DNA of 64,000 nucleotides from Candidatus Rokuibacteriota bacterium (GTDB lineage Bacteria; Methylomirabilota; Methylomirabilia; Rokubacteriales; CSP1-6): the NCBI GenBank assembly GCA_016184125.1, contig JACPDG010000064.1, positions 1-64,000 of the forward strand, in the 5' to 3' direction. The position numbers and the translations under genes were made by a program. The notes under the pieces are model-generated. The model worked only from the letters and a program-made list of their open reading frames with translations. It was not told the origin of the DNA and did no database searches. Positions 17,622 to 25,643 of this stretch are shown here, one piece after another. Within the stretch, counting starts at the first letter, position 1; each line of letters begins with the position of its first letter.

Positions 17622-19013
17622 TCAGCAGAACCACGGCTCGGTGAGCCGTGGCGGACGCGCCCGATTCGCGGCAGCCGCGACGACCGTCTCGGCCGCCGGC
17701 GGCACCCCGGCGGCCTCGCCGGCGACGGTACGGACGCGGCTGAACGTGAGCGCGGGGTCCTCGCGACGCTCGGCGGCCTCCGCGACCAGCGCGCTCACGC
17801 GGTCCGAGAGCGCGTCCATGCGCGGGTCCGGGTGCGTCCACCGCCAGTGGAACGCGTCCGCCACGAGCTCCCCGAGATGCGGGCTCATCTCCGGATGCTC
17901 GACGAGCAGCGAGCCGGGAGGCACCAGCAGCCGGATGCCGTACTGCACCGGATCGACGTGGTCGACGAGCCCTTCGGTCGCGATGAACCCGAGCATCTCG
18001 CGGTAGTCGTCGAGCGTCGTCCACGGCGTGAACGGCACCCACGTGGGCCGGAGCGCCAGCCCGGCGGCGCGCGTCGCTCGGAGCGCGCGCCCGACGTCCG
18101 CGCGCGTGTGCCCCTTGTCCAGGATCGAGAGCACGCGGTCGCTCAGGCTCTCGACGGCGGTGACGACGAACACGCACCCGAGGGCCGCGAATTCGGCGAG
18201 GTGCCGCTCGTGGCGCACGAGGTGCTCGACCTTCGCCGTGAAGTCGAACGTCAGGCCGGCAAACGCCGCATGGACCTCGCGCGCGATCCGGAGCGCGTGC
18301 GTCGGGCCGTTCAGGAAATCGGGATCGCCGAACGTGATGTGGCGCGCGCCGGCCTCGACGAGCTGACGGATGTCGGCCAGGACGACGTCGCGCGGGACCG
18401 CGAAGAACCGACCGCCGTAGACGGGCGGGATCGGGCAGTGCCGGCAGTGGTGGAGGCACCCGCGGCTGGCCTCGACGTAGCCCGCCAGCTCGAGCCGGCC
18501 GTCCCGCTCGAGGCGGGCGTACTTCCCGAGCGGCGGCAACGTCGTCCGGGTCGGGACCGGGAGCGGGAGCCGCTCCAGCACCGGCGGCGCGGGCATGCCC
18601 GGGCGGCCCACGCCACGCACCCCGGTGCCCCCGCCGGCCTCGAGGCTCTGCGCCAGGGCCACGAGCGACGCCTCGACCTCGCCCGCGATCACCGAGTCGG
18701 CTCCGTGGGCGAGCAGGTGGTCGGCGTTCAGGCCCGCGTAGAGGCCGTAGAGACACACGTGCGCGGCCGGATTCGTCTCGCGCACGCGCGCGGCCACGGT
18801 CGCGCCGAGCCTGAGCGCGGTGTGCATCGGGACGGAGATCGCCACGAGCCGCGCTCGCCGCACACGCTCGGCGTCGAAGGGCTCGACGGCGACGTCCATG
18901 AGGGCCGGCGCGTAGCCGGCGCGCTCGAGCGCGGCCGCCGGCCAGGCGACCGCCAGCGGCTGGTGTCCCAGCTCGTAGCACGCGACGAGGACGATCTCGC
19001 CCAGGTCCCTCAC
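17622..19013 (-). CDS. B12-binding-domain radical SAM protein
   Basis: 463 aa. The N-terminal third looks like a cobalamin-binding Rossmann domain (ISVPMHTALRLGA, then GLYAGLNADHLLAHGADSVIAGE, as in B12-dependent radical SAM enzymes). The radical SAM core carries the cluster motif CLHHCRHC (CxxxCxxC, near residues 184-191) followed by GDPDFLNGP and the usual TIM-barrel strands. The very end reads LTEPWFC. I recall a radical SAM family named for a CUAEP/CCAEP tail; the EPWFC ending resembles it, but the preceding Cys/Sec pair is absent here, so this link is tentative. Substrate unknown. Same strand as the NfuA-type and ATP-grasp genes. Confidence 0.82.
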   Translation of the reverse strand: MRDLGEIVLVACYELGHQPLAVAWPAAALERAGYAPALMDVAVEPFDAERVRRARLVAISVPMHTALRLGATVAARVRETNPAAHVCLYGLYAGLNADHLLAHGADSVIAGEVEASLVALAQSLEAGGGTGVRGVGRPGMPAPPVLERLPLPVPTRTTLPPLGKYARLERDGRLELAGYVEASRGCLHHCRHCPIPPVYGGRFFAVPRDVVLADIRQLVEAGARHITFGDPDFLNGPTHALRIAREVHAAFAGLTFDFTAKVEHLVRHERHLAEFAALGCVFVVTAVESLSDRVLSILDKGHTRADVGRALRATRAAGLALRPTWVPFTPWTTLDDYREMLGFIATEGLVDHVDPVQYGIRLLVPPGSLLVEHPEMSPHLGELVADAFHWRWTHPDPRMDALSDRVSALVAEAAERREDPALTFSRVRTVAGEAAGVPPAAETVVAAAANRARPPRLTEPWFC

Positions 19014-19047
19014 ACCGTGCAGTCTACCGCCGCGATGCTATCGTGGA

Positions 19048-19120
19048 TCGAGGAGCGCCACGGCTTCGCCGGGGCGCTCCGAGCGTTGGGGGGTGTGGGG
19101 GGGCCATTTCGGGGCCCCCC
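19048..19120. repeat. G/C-run double-hairpin repeat
   Basis: Complete copy between the divergent radical SAM and CDGSH genes. It ends in GGGGGGCC-ATTTC-GGGGCCCCCC, about 20 bp before the CDGSH ATG, so it would form part of that gene's 5' leader. Confidence 0.8.
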
Positions 19121-19141
19121 ACGTCAACAGGAGGGCTCGCG

Positions 19142-19360
19142 ATGACCGTGAAGATCAGCATCCGTCCGAATGGCCCGTTGATCGTCGAAGGCGAGGTCGA
19201 GCTGATCGACCCGACGGGCGCGAAGGTCGACCTCAGCGGCAAGCCGAGAATCGCGCTCTGCCGCTGCGGTGGCTCGGTGACGAAGCCGTTCTGCGACGGG
19301 ACCCACTCGAAGATCGGCTTCCAGGCCGCGGAAGCGGCCGTCGCGCAGGAGAAGAAGTAG
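19142..19360 (+). CDS. CDGSH iron-sulfur domain protein
   Basis: 72 aa. The single CDGSH box has ligands Cys40, Cys42, Cys51 and His55 in CRCGGSVTKPFCDGTH, which binds a redox-active 2Fe-2S cluster. Length is typical of stand-alone bacterial CDGSH proteins, whose cellular role is poorly known. ATG with AGGAGGG about 9 nt upstream. Convergent with the RNA-binding protein gene. Confidence 0.9.
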   Translation: MTVKISIRPNGPLIVEGEVELIDPTGAKVDLSGKPRIALCRCGGSVTKPFCDGTHSKIGFQAAEAAVAQEKK

Positions 19361-19382
19361 CGAAGCCATCGAGAAAGCGAAC

Positions 19383-19450
19383 GGGCGGGACGGCACCCGC
19401 CGTCCCGCCCGGGTGTCTGATTCCTCCGGCGAAGGATCACTCCGCCGGAG
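19383..19450. terminator. paired hairpins between convergent genes
   Basis: A 12-bp perfect stem (GGGCGGGACGGC/GCCGTCCCGCCC, loop ACCC, 19383-19410) and an 8-bp stem (CTCCGGCG/CGCCGGAG, 19424-19450) fill the gap between the CDGSH and RRM genes. Likely bidirectional termination; T-runs are short. Confidence 0.6.
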
Positions 19451-19465
19451 CGGCCGGTGACCTTC

Positions 19466-19798
19466 TTACCAGCGTCCGCCGCGCGAGCCGCCGCCACCGC
19501 GGTTGAACCCGCCGCCGAACCCGCCGCCGCTGCGGCGAGCCCCGCCGCCGCCGTTCTCCTTGGCCTTCTCGACCTGGAGCCGGCGACCGTCGAACTGCTG
19601 GCCGTTCAGGCGACTGACCGCCTGCTCGGCCTCCTCGGCCGTGGACATCTCGACGAAGCCGAAGCCGCGCGAGCGGCCCGTCTCGCGATCCGTCACGATC
19701 GAGGCGGACTCGACCTGACCGATCTCCGCGAACAGCTCGCGGAGCCGATCGTTGGACGTGGAATAGGGAAGACCACCGACGAACAGCTTGTGCGCCAT
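19466..19798 (-). CDS. glycine-rich RRM RNA-binding protein
   Basis: 110 aa. One RNA recognition motif has RNP2 LFVGGLPY (residues 5-12) and RNP1 RGFGFVEM (near 44-51), followed by a Gly/Arg-rich tail with RGG-like repeats (about 83-110). Such bacterial proteins bind RNA and are often cold- or stress-induced. The ATG has AAGGAGGCGCTTG just upstream, a strong ribosome site. The ~320 bp region in front may include a long 5' leader, as in other bacterial RRM genes. Confidence 0.9.
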   Translation of the reverse strand: MAHKLFVGGLPYSTSNDRLRELFAEIGQVESASIVTDRETGRSRGFGFVEMSTAEEAEQAVSRLNGQQFDGRRLQVEKAKENGGGGARRSGGGFGGGFNRGGGGSRGGRW

Positions 19799-20117
19799 GT
19801 CAAGCGCCTCCTTGGAGTAGCCCTTCCGACCTCTCGTTGTAAGTCACGCCCCAGAACCGGAAGGTGCACCGGAGACGCGAGTCTGTGACCAAGTGGGTTC
19901 GCAACTGAACCGACCGACCCGAACCAGACGATCGAGAGAATACACGAGTCAAGTCGCTCATGCCACCGTTGCGCGTTCGGTTCCCTCATCCAGGGATCCT
20001 CGCGCTTTTCTGCGCCGGTGTGGCTTGACCCCTCGGTTAGGATGGAGGGGCTGTGACGTCGTGGTCGGTTCCGCTTCACGCATTCCCGCCCGGTCCTTCC
20101 CCACTGACCCGCTCGCG
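19799..20117. other. divergent intergenic region, likely RRM gene leader
   Basis: 319 bp between the divergent RRM and MBL genes. The only clear signal is the strong RRM ribosome site at its left end. A TTGACT and a TATTCT occur on the minus strand near 19940-19950 but with wrong spacing, so no promoter is called. Confidence 0.4.
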
Positions 20118-21173
20118 ATGACGCGACTGCCGCGACCGACCGCCGGCCGCGTCGTCCTCGGCGTAGCGCTGCTGCTCGCCGCGATCCTGACCATCGACCT
20201 CAACCTCTTCGCCGGTGTGGCGGGCGCGCGCAACGTCGCGCCGCACCACGTGAGCGGGGGCTTCCGCAACCTGTCACCGACGTACTCGTACTCGTTCGCC
20301 GCGCGCGCGAAGGGCTTCTTCTTCAAGCGGCGCCCGCCACGGCCGGTCAGGGGGCTCGCCACCGTGTCGAACGACGGGGGCGACGTGCGCAGCAACGGAC
20401 ACGCGCCGACGGTGACGTGGATCGGTCACTCGACGTTCCTGGTCCAGATCGCCGGCGTGAACCTCGTGACCGACCCGCACTGGGGCGAGATGGCGAGCCC
20501 CGTCCGCTTCGCGGGACCGCGACGGCTCGTTCCGCCGGGCATCCGGTTCGAGGACCTGCCCCAGATCGACGCGGTCCTGATCTCGCACGACCATTACGAC
20601 CATCTGGACGAGAGCACGGTGCGGCGACTCGCCCGCGAGCATCGCCCGCGCTTCTTCGTGCCGCTCGGCATCGGGCAGTGGCTGCGGGAGCGCGGCATCG
20701 ACGACGTCGTCGAGCTCGACTGGTGGCAGCAGGCGCGCTTCAGTGATCTCACCGTCGTCTCCACGCCCGCGCAGCACTCCTCGGGCCGCGGCGTGAACGA
20801 CCAGTACCGCCGGCTCTGGTCGTCCTGGGTGGTGAAGAGCCGGACCCGGCATGTGTTCTTCGCCGGCGACACCGGGTACTGGAGCGGGATGAAGGAGATC
20901 GCCACGCTCGGCCCGTTCGACCTGGCGCTCATCCCGATCGGCGGCTACAGCGACTACCGCACGGATCATCCGAACCACGTCAACCCCGAGGAAGCGGTGC
21001 AGCTCTTCGAGGACGTGGGCGGCAAGCTGCTCGTGCCGATGCACTGGGGCACGTTCGACCTGAACCGCGAGCCGATGCACGAGCCACCGTCGCGCCTGCT
21101 CGCCGAGGCGCTGCGCCGCGGGATCGAGGAGCGCATGGCGATCCTCAGCCCGGGCCAGACGATCCACTGGTAG
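20118..21173 (+). CDS. MBL-fold metallo-hydrolase, NAPE-PLD/UlaG-like
   Basis: 351 aa. An N-terminal hydrophobic segment (about 12-33) anchors or exports the protein, then a metallo-beta-lactamase fold of the NAPE-PLD-like branch follows: WIGHSTFLVQ, metal motif SHDHYDHLD, the later ligands in TPAQHSSGR and FFAGDTGYW, and MHWGTFDL near the end. Members hydrolyse phosphodiesters or lactones; the substrate is not clear. The start was placed at the ATG 20118, right before the hydrophobic segment. Monocistronic and upstream of the gas-vesicle operon. Confidence 0.85.
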   Translation: MTRLPRPTAGRVVLGVALLLAAILTIDLNLFAGVAGARNVAPHHVSGGFRNLSPTYSYSFAARAKGFFFKRRPPRPVRGLATVSNDGGDVRSNGHAPTVTWIGHSTFLVQIAGVNLVTDPHWGEMASPVRFAGPRRLVPPGIRFEDLPQIDAVLISHDHYDHLDESTVRRLAREHRPRFFVPLGIGQWLRERGIDDVVELDWWQQARFSDLTVVSTPAQHSSGRGVNDQYRRLWSSWVVKSRTRHVFFAGDTGYWSGMKEIATLGPFDLALIPIGGYSDYRTDHPNHVNPEEAVQLFEDVGGKLLVPMHWGTFDLNREPMHEPPSRLLAEALRRGIEERMAILSPGQTIHW

Positions 21174-21249
21174 GGGACGCGTCGAACTCTCAGCTCTCCC
21201 GCGGTCCGGCGGATAGGCAAAAAGTTTCCCACGGATTGGCGATTTGCAC

Positions 21250-21277
21250 TTGCCGGAATGACGCGCGACTGTACACT
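21250..21277 (+). promoter_or_regulatory. candidate promoter of the gas-vesicle operon
   Basis: TTGCCG (21250-21255) and TACACT (21272-21277) are separated by 16 bp, about 40 bp before the first gvp start. Reasonable sigma-70-type match only. No sigma-54 motif with correct spacing is present. Confidence 0.4.
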
Positions 21278-21317
21278 TCGCCATAGTTCCCCGTTGACCT
21301 GAGGCGAGAAAAGACAC

Positions 21318-21692
21318 GTGCCCGACCCGCACTTCCCTCGAGAACGCGCCAGTGGCCTGGTGGACGTGCTGGATCGCGTCCTCGACAAGGGACTGGTCGT
21401 GGCCGGCGACGTGCGGATCTCGCTCGCCGAGGTGGAGCTCCTCACGATCCGCCTCCGCCTCATCGTGTGCTCGATCGACAAGGCGCGTGAGATCGGTCTC
21501 GACTGGTGGACGCGGGATGCGACCCTCACTTCCGGCGACAAGCAGGTGTCCCTCGAGAACGAGACGCTCAAGCAGCAGGTGCGGTCTCTGGAACGAAAGG
21601 TGGCGTCGCTCGTCGCCCGGCGCGCAGCGACCCCGCTTCACCGCCGCAACGGACGCCGACCGCGCGTGCGGCGACCAGTGGCAGGAGAGTGA
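21318..21692 (+). CDS. gvpJ: gas vesicle protein, GvpJ/GvpA family
   Basis: 124 aa. Residues 12-65 are the GvpA/GvpJ fold: [35 protein letters not shown], then DKAREIGLDWW, an ending more typical of GvpJ than of the main shell protein GvpA. A Lys/Glu heptad region (about 80-105) and a very basic tail follow. GvpJ-type proteins are minor, essential parts of gas-vesicle nucleation. GTG start at 21318 preceded by GAGGCGAG. Three bp separate it from gvpA. The GvpJ label rests on the DWW ending and order, so GvpA/J is the safe level. Confidence 0.85.
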   Translation: MPDPHFPRERASGLVDVLDRVLDKGLVVAGDVRISLAEVELLTIRLRLIVCSIDKAREIGLDWWTRDATLTSGDKQVSLENETLKQQVRSLERKVASLVARRAATPLHRRNGRRPRVRRPVAGE

Positions 21693-21695
21693 GCG

Positions 21696-22034
21696 ATGCC
21701 CGTTGAACGGACGACCGGTGGCACGAGTCTCATCGATGTCCTCGACCGGGTGCTCGACAAGGGCATCGTCATCGACGCGTGGGTACGCGTCTCCCTCGTC
21801 GGCATCGACCTGATCACCGTCGAGGCGCGCATCGTCGTGGCCTCGATCGACACCTACATCCGCTACTCCGAGGCGGTCGGCCAGGTCTCGTCCGCGTCGA
21901 AGCCGGCCCAGGTGGATTCGCGCACCCACGAGGCCGTGCTCGCGGAGAACGAAGCCCTTCGCGCGCAGCTCTCCGCCGCCGCGACGGACGGCCGCGTTCG
22001 GACGCGTCGCCGGCGGCACGCGCAGGCCGTCTGA
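21696..22034 (+). CDS. gvpA: gas vesicle structural protein GvpA
   Basis: 112 aa. The core (about residues 10-62) is a near-textbook Gvp[53 protein letters not shown]. GvpA is the small shell protein that polymerises into the ribs of the gas vesicle wall. It is longer than most GvpA because of a ~45-residue hydrophilic tail with a short coiled-coil-like stretch ([12 protein letters not shown]) and a basic end. ATG with GGAG just upstream, 3 bp after the gvpJ-like gene and 3 bp before the kinase gene. Confidence 0.9.
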   Translation: MPVERTTGGTSLIDVLDRVLDKGIVIDAWVRVSLVGIDLITVEARIVVASIDTYIRYSEAVGQVSSASKPAQVDSRTHEAVLAENEALRAQLSAAATDGRVRTRRRRHAQAV

Positions 22035-22037
22035 TCC

Positions 22038-24188
22038 ATGGCGCGCGTCGCTGCCGCGCGGCACGACGCTCAGCCGAGCCCCGACGACGGCACGGCACGG
22101 AAGCTCGCCCTGCTCGAGCTCCTGGCCGCCTGCACCGACCCGGGAGTGGGCGCCGATCGCGCGCTCGGGTGGCTGGCCGGCGAGACGGGCGTGCGCCGCG
22201 CGCTGTGCGCGGTCGTCGAGACGGAGCGTGGACGTCTGGTCGCCATCGCGGGCCACGGCATCGGACCCGGTGATCTCCAGCGGTTCTCCGTCGATCTCGA
22301 CGACCGTGAGCATCCGGCGGTCGCCGCCATGGCGGCCGCCACGCCCACGGTGCTGGTCGACGTCGACGGCGCCCACCGGCGCGCCTCTCTCGCCCCGCTC
22401 GGCGCCGGCCCCTGGGGCGCCGCCCCTCTCGGCGACGGTGGCGCGAACGCGGGGCTGCTGCTGTTCGCCCCCGCGTCGCCGCCGGCGCTCCGGGCGGCGC
22501 GCTGGCTCGCCCGCGTGTTCGGGCCGAGCCTCGCGCGCCTCCAGACGCGCCGCGCGCTGGCCGCCGCCGAGCGGCGCTTCCGCCACGAGCGGGCGCAGCT
22601 CTACGCCGTCATCAACGCCGTTCCGGATCCGATCCTCTACACCGATCGGGACGGCCGCATGATCCTCGCGAACGCGCGCGCGGAGATGCTGTTCGCCTCG
22701 CGCGAGGACGAGAGCGAGGGCCGGCGCCGCGCCGTCGCCCTCAACAACATGCTGTTCTCCGCGGCGCTCTCCGGGAGCGCGTTCGACGATGGCGAGGCGT
22801 TCCGACACGAGCTGCCGCTCGTGGACCCGGAGGAGGGGTCCGACCTCCTGTTCGAGCTCCTGAGCACCGTCATCAAGGAAGGGCCGGAGACCGATGGCGT
22901 CGTCTCCATTCTCCGCAACGTGACCGACCTGCGCGTCGCCACCGAGGAGCTCCAGGAGAACTACCAGAAGCTGCGGCTCGCCGAGGCCGAGGCGCGCGCC
23001 GAGCGCGACCGCCTCGACCTGATCATCGACTCGGTCGCCGACCCGATTCTCGTCACGGACCCAGCCGGCAACCTGGTCATGATGAACGCGCCCGCCCAGC
23101 GGCTCTTCGCCGCGCCGGCCGACGCGACCTCCGAGGTGCTCGCACACTTCCGGTCGAACGACGCGCACTTCACGTCGTTCATCTCGAACCTCTTCCTCTC
23201 CGGCGCGGACCTTCGCCACCGCGGCGGCATCAGCCTGGTCGATCCCGAGACCGGTACCAGCATCCCGAACGAGGCGATCTCCGGCAAGATCCTGTCCGAC
23301 CACGGCGAGGTCGTCGCGGTGGTGACGATCCTCCACGACCGCACCGAGGAGGTGGAGAAGGCGCGCCTCTACGAGGAGATCGCGCGCGCGTCCGCCGAGC
23401 TCGAGCAGAAGGTGCGGGACGCGACCACCGAGCTCGCGCGACAGAACGAGCTCCTGCGCCGGCAGCACATCGAGCTCGAGCAGGCCTCCGCGCTCAAGAC
23501 GCGGTTCCTCGCGAACATGTCGCACGAGTTCCGGACGCCGTTGAACGCGATCCTCGGCTACACCTCGATGTTGCTCCAGGGCGTGTCCGGCGAGCTTCCA
23601 CCGGGGCCGCGCCGCGGCCTCGTCCGCGTCGACGCGAACGCGCGCCACCTGCTCGGCCTCATCAACGACATCCTCGACATCGCCCGGATCGAGGCCGGCA
23701 AGATGCCCGTGACGCTGTCGGAGTTCAAGCTGGACGACGTGCTCGCCGAGATCATGACCGAGGTCGAGCCGCTCATCGGCCGCTCGCAGCTCGACGTGAC
23801 GACGGAGCTGGCGAGCGGCATCCCCGCGGTGAAGAGCGACCGGCAGAAGGTCAAGCAGATCGTGCTCAACCTGCTGACCAACGCGCTCAAGTTCACGCCC
23901 CAGGGCTGGGTTCGCATCCGCACGCGGTACGACGCGGCGACCAATCGTGTCGCCGTCGCCGTGGCCGACAGCGGGATCGGCGTCGCGCCGGACGACCAGG
24001 CGCGGATCTTCGAGGACTTCCGCCAGGCCGACAACTCGCCCACGCGCGAGTACGGTGGTGCCGGCCTCGGGCTGTCCATCTGCCGCCGCCTCGCCGACAT
24101 GCTCGACGGACAGATCGCGCTCGAGTCCGCCATCGGGCACGGCTCGACGTTCACCCTCGTGCTGCCCTTGAGGTTGCGCCGCCGATGA
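22038..24188 (+). CDS. GAF-PAS-PAS hybrid-type sensor histidine kinase
   Basis: 716 aa soluble kinase embedded in the gas-vesicle operon. Order: GAF-like domain (about 25-180), PAS (about 187-310), PAS (about 327-445), coiled coil (about 450-480), HisKA with H-box MSHEFRTPLN (His near 496), and HATPase (about 595-712; N-box QIVLNLLTNALKF, G1 VADSGIGV, G2 GGAGLGLS). No membrane segment, so it senses a cytoplasmic signal. It starts 3 bp after gvpA and overlaps the receiver gene by 4 bp, so the two-component pair is translated with the vesicle proteins. Confidence 0.9.
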   Translation: MARVAAARHDAQPSPDDGTARKLALLELLAACTDPGVGADRALGWLAGETGVRRALCAVVETERGRLVAIAGHGIGPGDLQRFSVDLDDREHPAVAAMAAATPTVLVDVDGAHRRASLAPLGAGPWGAAPLGDGGANAGLLLFAPASPPALRAARWLARVFGPSLARLQTRRALAAAERRFRHERAQLYAVINAVPDPILYTDRDGRMILANARAEMLFASREDESEGRRRAVALNNMLFSAALSGSAFDDGEAFRHELPLVDPEEGSDLLFELLSTVIKEGPETDGVVSILRNVTDLRVATEELQENYQKLRLAEAEARAERDRLDLIIDSVADPILVTDPAGNLVMMNAPAQRLFAAPADATSEVLAHFRSNDAHFTSFISNLFLSGADLRHRGGISLVDPETGTSIPNEAISGKILSDHGEVVAVVTILHDRTEEVEKARLYEEIARASAELEQKVRDATTELARQNELLRRQHIELEQASALKTRFLANMSHEFRTPLNAILGYTSMLLQGVSGELPPGPRRGLVRVDANARHLLGLINDILDIARIEAGKMPVTLSEFKLDDVLAEIMTEVEPLIGRSQLDVTTELASGIPAVKSDRQKVKQIVLNLLTNALKFTPQGWVRIRTRYDAATNRVAVAVADSGIGVAPDDQARIFEDFRQADNSPTREYGGAGLGLSICRRLADMLDGQIALESAIGHGSTFTLVLPLRLRRR

Positions 24189-24619
24189 ATGCCATACCGC
24201 GCCCCGACCGCCGGGAGAGCCCCCGCCTCGTGCTGATCGTCGACGACTTCGAGGACAACCGCGAGATGTACGCCGAGTACTTCCGATTCGCGGGCTGGCG
24301 CGTCGAGGAGGCCGGCAGCGGCCTCGAGGCGCTGGACAAGGCGTTCACCGACCCACCCGACGTGATCGTGATGGACCTGTCGCTGCCCGGGCTCGACGGG
24401 TGGGAAGCCACGCGCCGGATCAAGGCGGACGCGCGCACGCGGCACGTCCCGGTGATCGCCGTGACCGGGCACGCGCTCGCCGGGCACTCGCGCGGCGCGC
24501 GCGAGGCGGGATGCGACGCGTTCGTGACGAAACCGTGTCTGCCGGAGCACCTGCTCGCCGAGGTCGAGCGGCTCGTCGCCGGCCGCGGACGTGCGAAGAC
24601 GAAAATCGGGAGAGCCTGA
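24185..24619 (+). CDS. stand-alone receiver (REC) domain protein
   Basis: 144 aa CheY-like receiver with no output domain. Acidic pocket DDFEDN near residues 20-25, phospho-acceptor Asp in VIVMDLSLPG (near residue 63), the Thr in AVTGHA, and Lys in TKPCLP. The start overlaps the kinase stop by 4 bp. Most probably it takes phosphate from the kinase upstream and acts through protein contact; the immediate neighbours suggest a vesicle protein as partner, which is inference. Confidence 0.9.
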   Translation: MNAIPRPDRRESPRLVLIVDDFEDNREMYAEYFRFAGWRVEEAGSGLEALDKAFTDPPDVIVMDLSLPGLDGWEATRRIKADARTRHVPVIAVTGHALAGHSRGAREAGCDAFVTKPCLPEHLLAEVERLVAGRGRAKTKIGRA

Positions 24620-24621
24620 CC

Positions 24622-25482
24622 ATGCCGACGACGCAGCATCGGAGGACGAAGCGGACGACGAAGGCCGGCGACGGCGCCACGCAGGCGGCGGCCGCGTCCC
24701 CCGCGCCCCGCGCTCCCCGCGGCGACGGCCGCGGCAAGTACGTGTACTGCATCATCGGCTCCACGGAGCCGCTGCGCTTCGGCGCCATCGGCATCGGCGC
24801 CCAGCCCTCGGACGTGCACACGATCAACTACCGCGACATCGCCGCCATCGTGTCCGACACGCCGCTCGAGGTCCACGACGCCACGCGCGAGAACGTCCTC
24901 GCGCACGAGCGGGTGAACGAGACGGTCATGCGGGATCACACGGTGATCCCGATGTCGTTCGGGACCGTGTTCAAGACGCGCGACGACATCATCGAGCTGC
25001 TCCGCGCGGCGTACGACGCGTTCTGCGACGTCCTCGGCAAGATGCAGGGCAAGGTCGAGTTCGGCGTCAAGGTCCTCTGGGACCGCGACGAGATGGTCCG
25101 CGAGATCGAGCGCGACGACGAGGACGTCCGGCAGCTGAAGAAGGAGATCGCGACGCAGAAGGGCTCCACCTACTTCGCGCGCGTGCAGTACGGCCGGCTC
25201 ATCGACCAGGCGCTCCAGACGCGCTCCGAGCGGTGCGTCAACGACATCTTCGAGACGCTCGGCGACGTGTCCGTCGCCTCGCGCGCGAACAAGCCCATCG
25301 GCGACAAGATGATCATGAACGCGGCCTTCCTCGTCGCCCGCGACAAGGAGGCGGCCTTCGACGCGCGCCTGAAAGCGATCGGCGCCCGGTACGGCGCGCT
25401 GACGTTCAAGTACACCGGCCCCTGGCCGCCGTACAACTTCGTCAACATCCGCCTCAAGCTCGAGCGCGCGCAGCCCGAGTAG
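24622..25482 (+). CDS. gvpF: gas vesicle protein GvpF/GvpL family
   Basis: 286 aa. After a ~35-residue basic, low-complexity N-terminus, the GvpF/GvpL fold starts at KYVYCIIGS and continues through IAAIVSDTPLE, NVLAHERVNETVM, TVIPMSFGTVFK, KVEFGVKVLWD and ends GPWPPYNFVNI, all hallmarks of the family. GvpF/L bind GvpA and act during early vesicle assembly. ATG at 24622 after a GGGAGAGCCTGACC leader, 2 bp after the receiver stop. Last gene of the operon; a strong hairpin follows. Confidence 0.9.
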   Translation: MPTTQHRRTKRTTKAGDGATQAAAASPAPRAPRGDGRGKYVYCIIGSTEPLRFGAIGIGAQPSDVHTINYRDIAAIVSDTPLEVHDATRENVLAHERVNETVMRDHTVIPMSFGTVFKTRDDIIELLRAAYDAFCDVLGKMQGKVEFGVKVLWDRDEMVREIERDDEDVRQLKKEIATQKGSTYFARVQYGRLIDQALQTRSERCVNDIFETLGDVSVASRANKPIGDKMIMNAAFLVARDKEAAFDARLKAIGARYGALTFKYTGPWPPYNFVNIRLKLERAQPE

Positions 25483-25485
25483 CAC

Positions 25486-25515
25486 CTCGGAGGGGGGCTT
25501 CGCCCCCCTTCCGAG
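25486..25515 (+). terminator. terminator-like hairpin after the gvp operon
   Basis: CTCGG-A-GGGGGGC / GCCCCCC-TT-CCGAG forms a stem of about 12 bp with a TTC loop directly after the gvpF stop, followed by a second GC hairpin (CGCCGGC/GCCGGCG, about 25538-25556). There is no T-run. A fragment of the same G-run hairpin occurs at 44614, so it may derive from the dispersed repeat. Confidence 0.6.
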
Positions 25516-25643
25516 ACCTCCCCCCCAGGATCGATTGCGCCGGCGAAGCCGGCGCTCGGATCAGCAGTCATCGGCCTCCGCGATGTCGGTGGTGCTCGTC
25601 GGTGTCGCGGGCGCCGCGGTCAGCCGTCCGGCATACTGAGGGC

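Noticed and set aside
21230-21262. Possible sigma-54 promoter before the gas-vesicle operon (TTGGC...TTGC)
   Set aside because: GG and GC are 12 bp apart instead of 10, so the element should not work.
20274-24140. Very long open frame on the minus strand opposite the MBL and gvp/kinase genes
   Set aside because: Composition is Arg/Asp/Glu/Ala shadow of GC-rich codons on the other strand, and the plus-strand genes have clear families.
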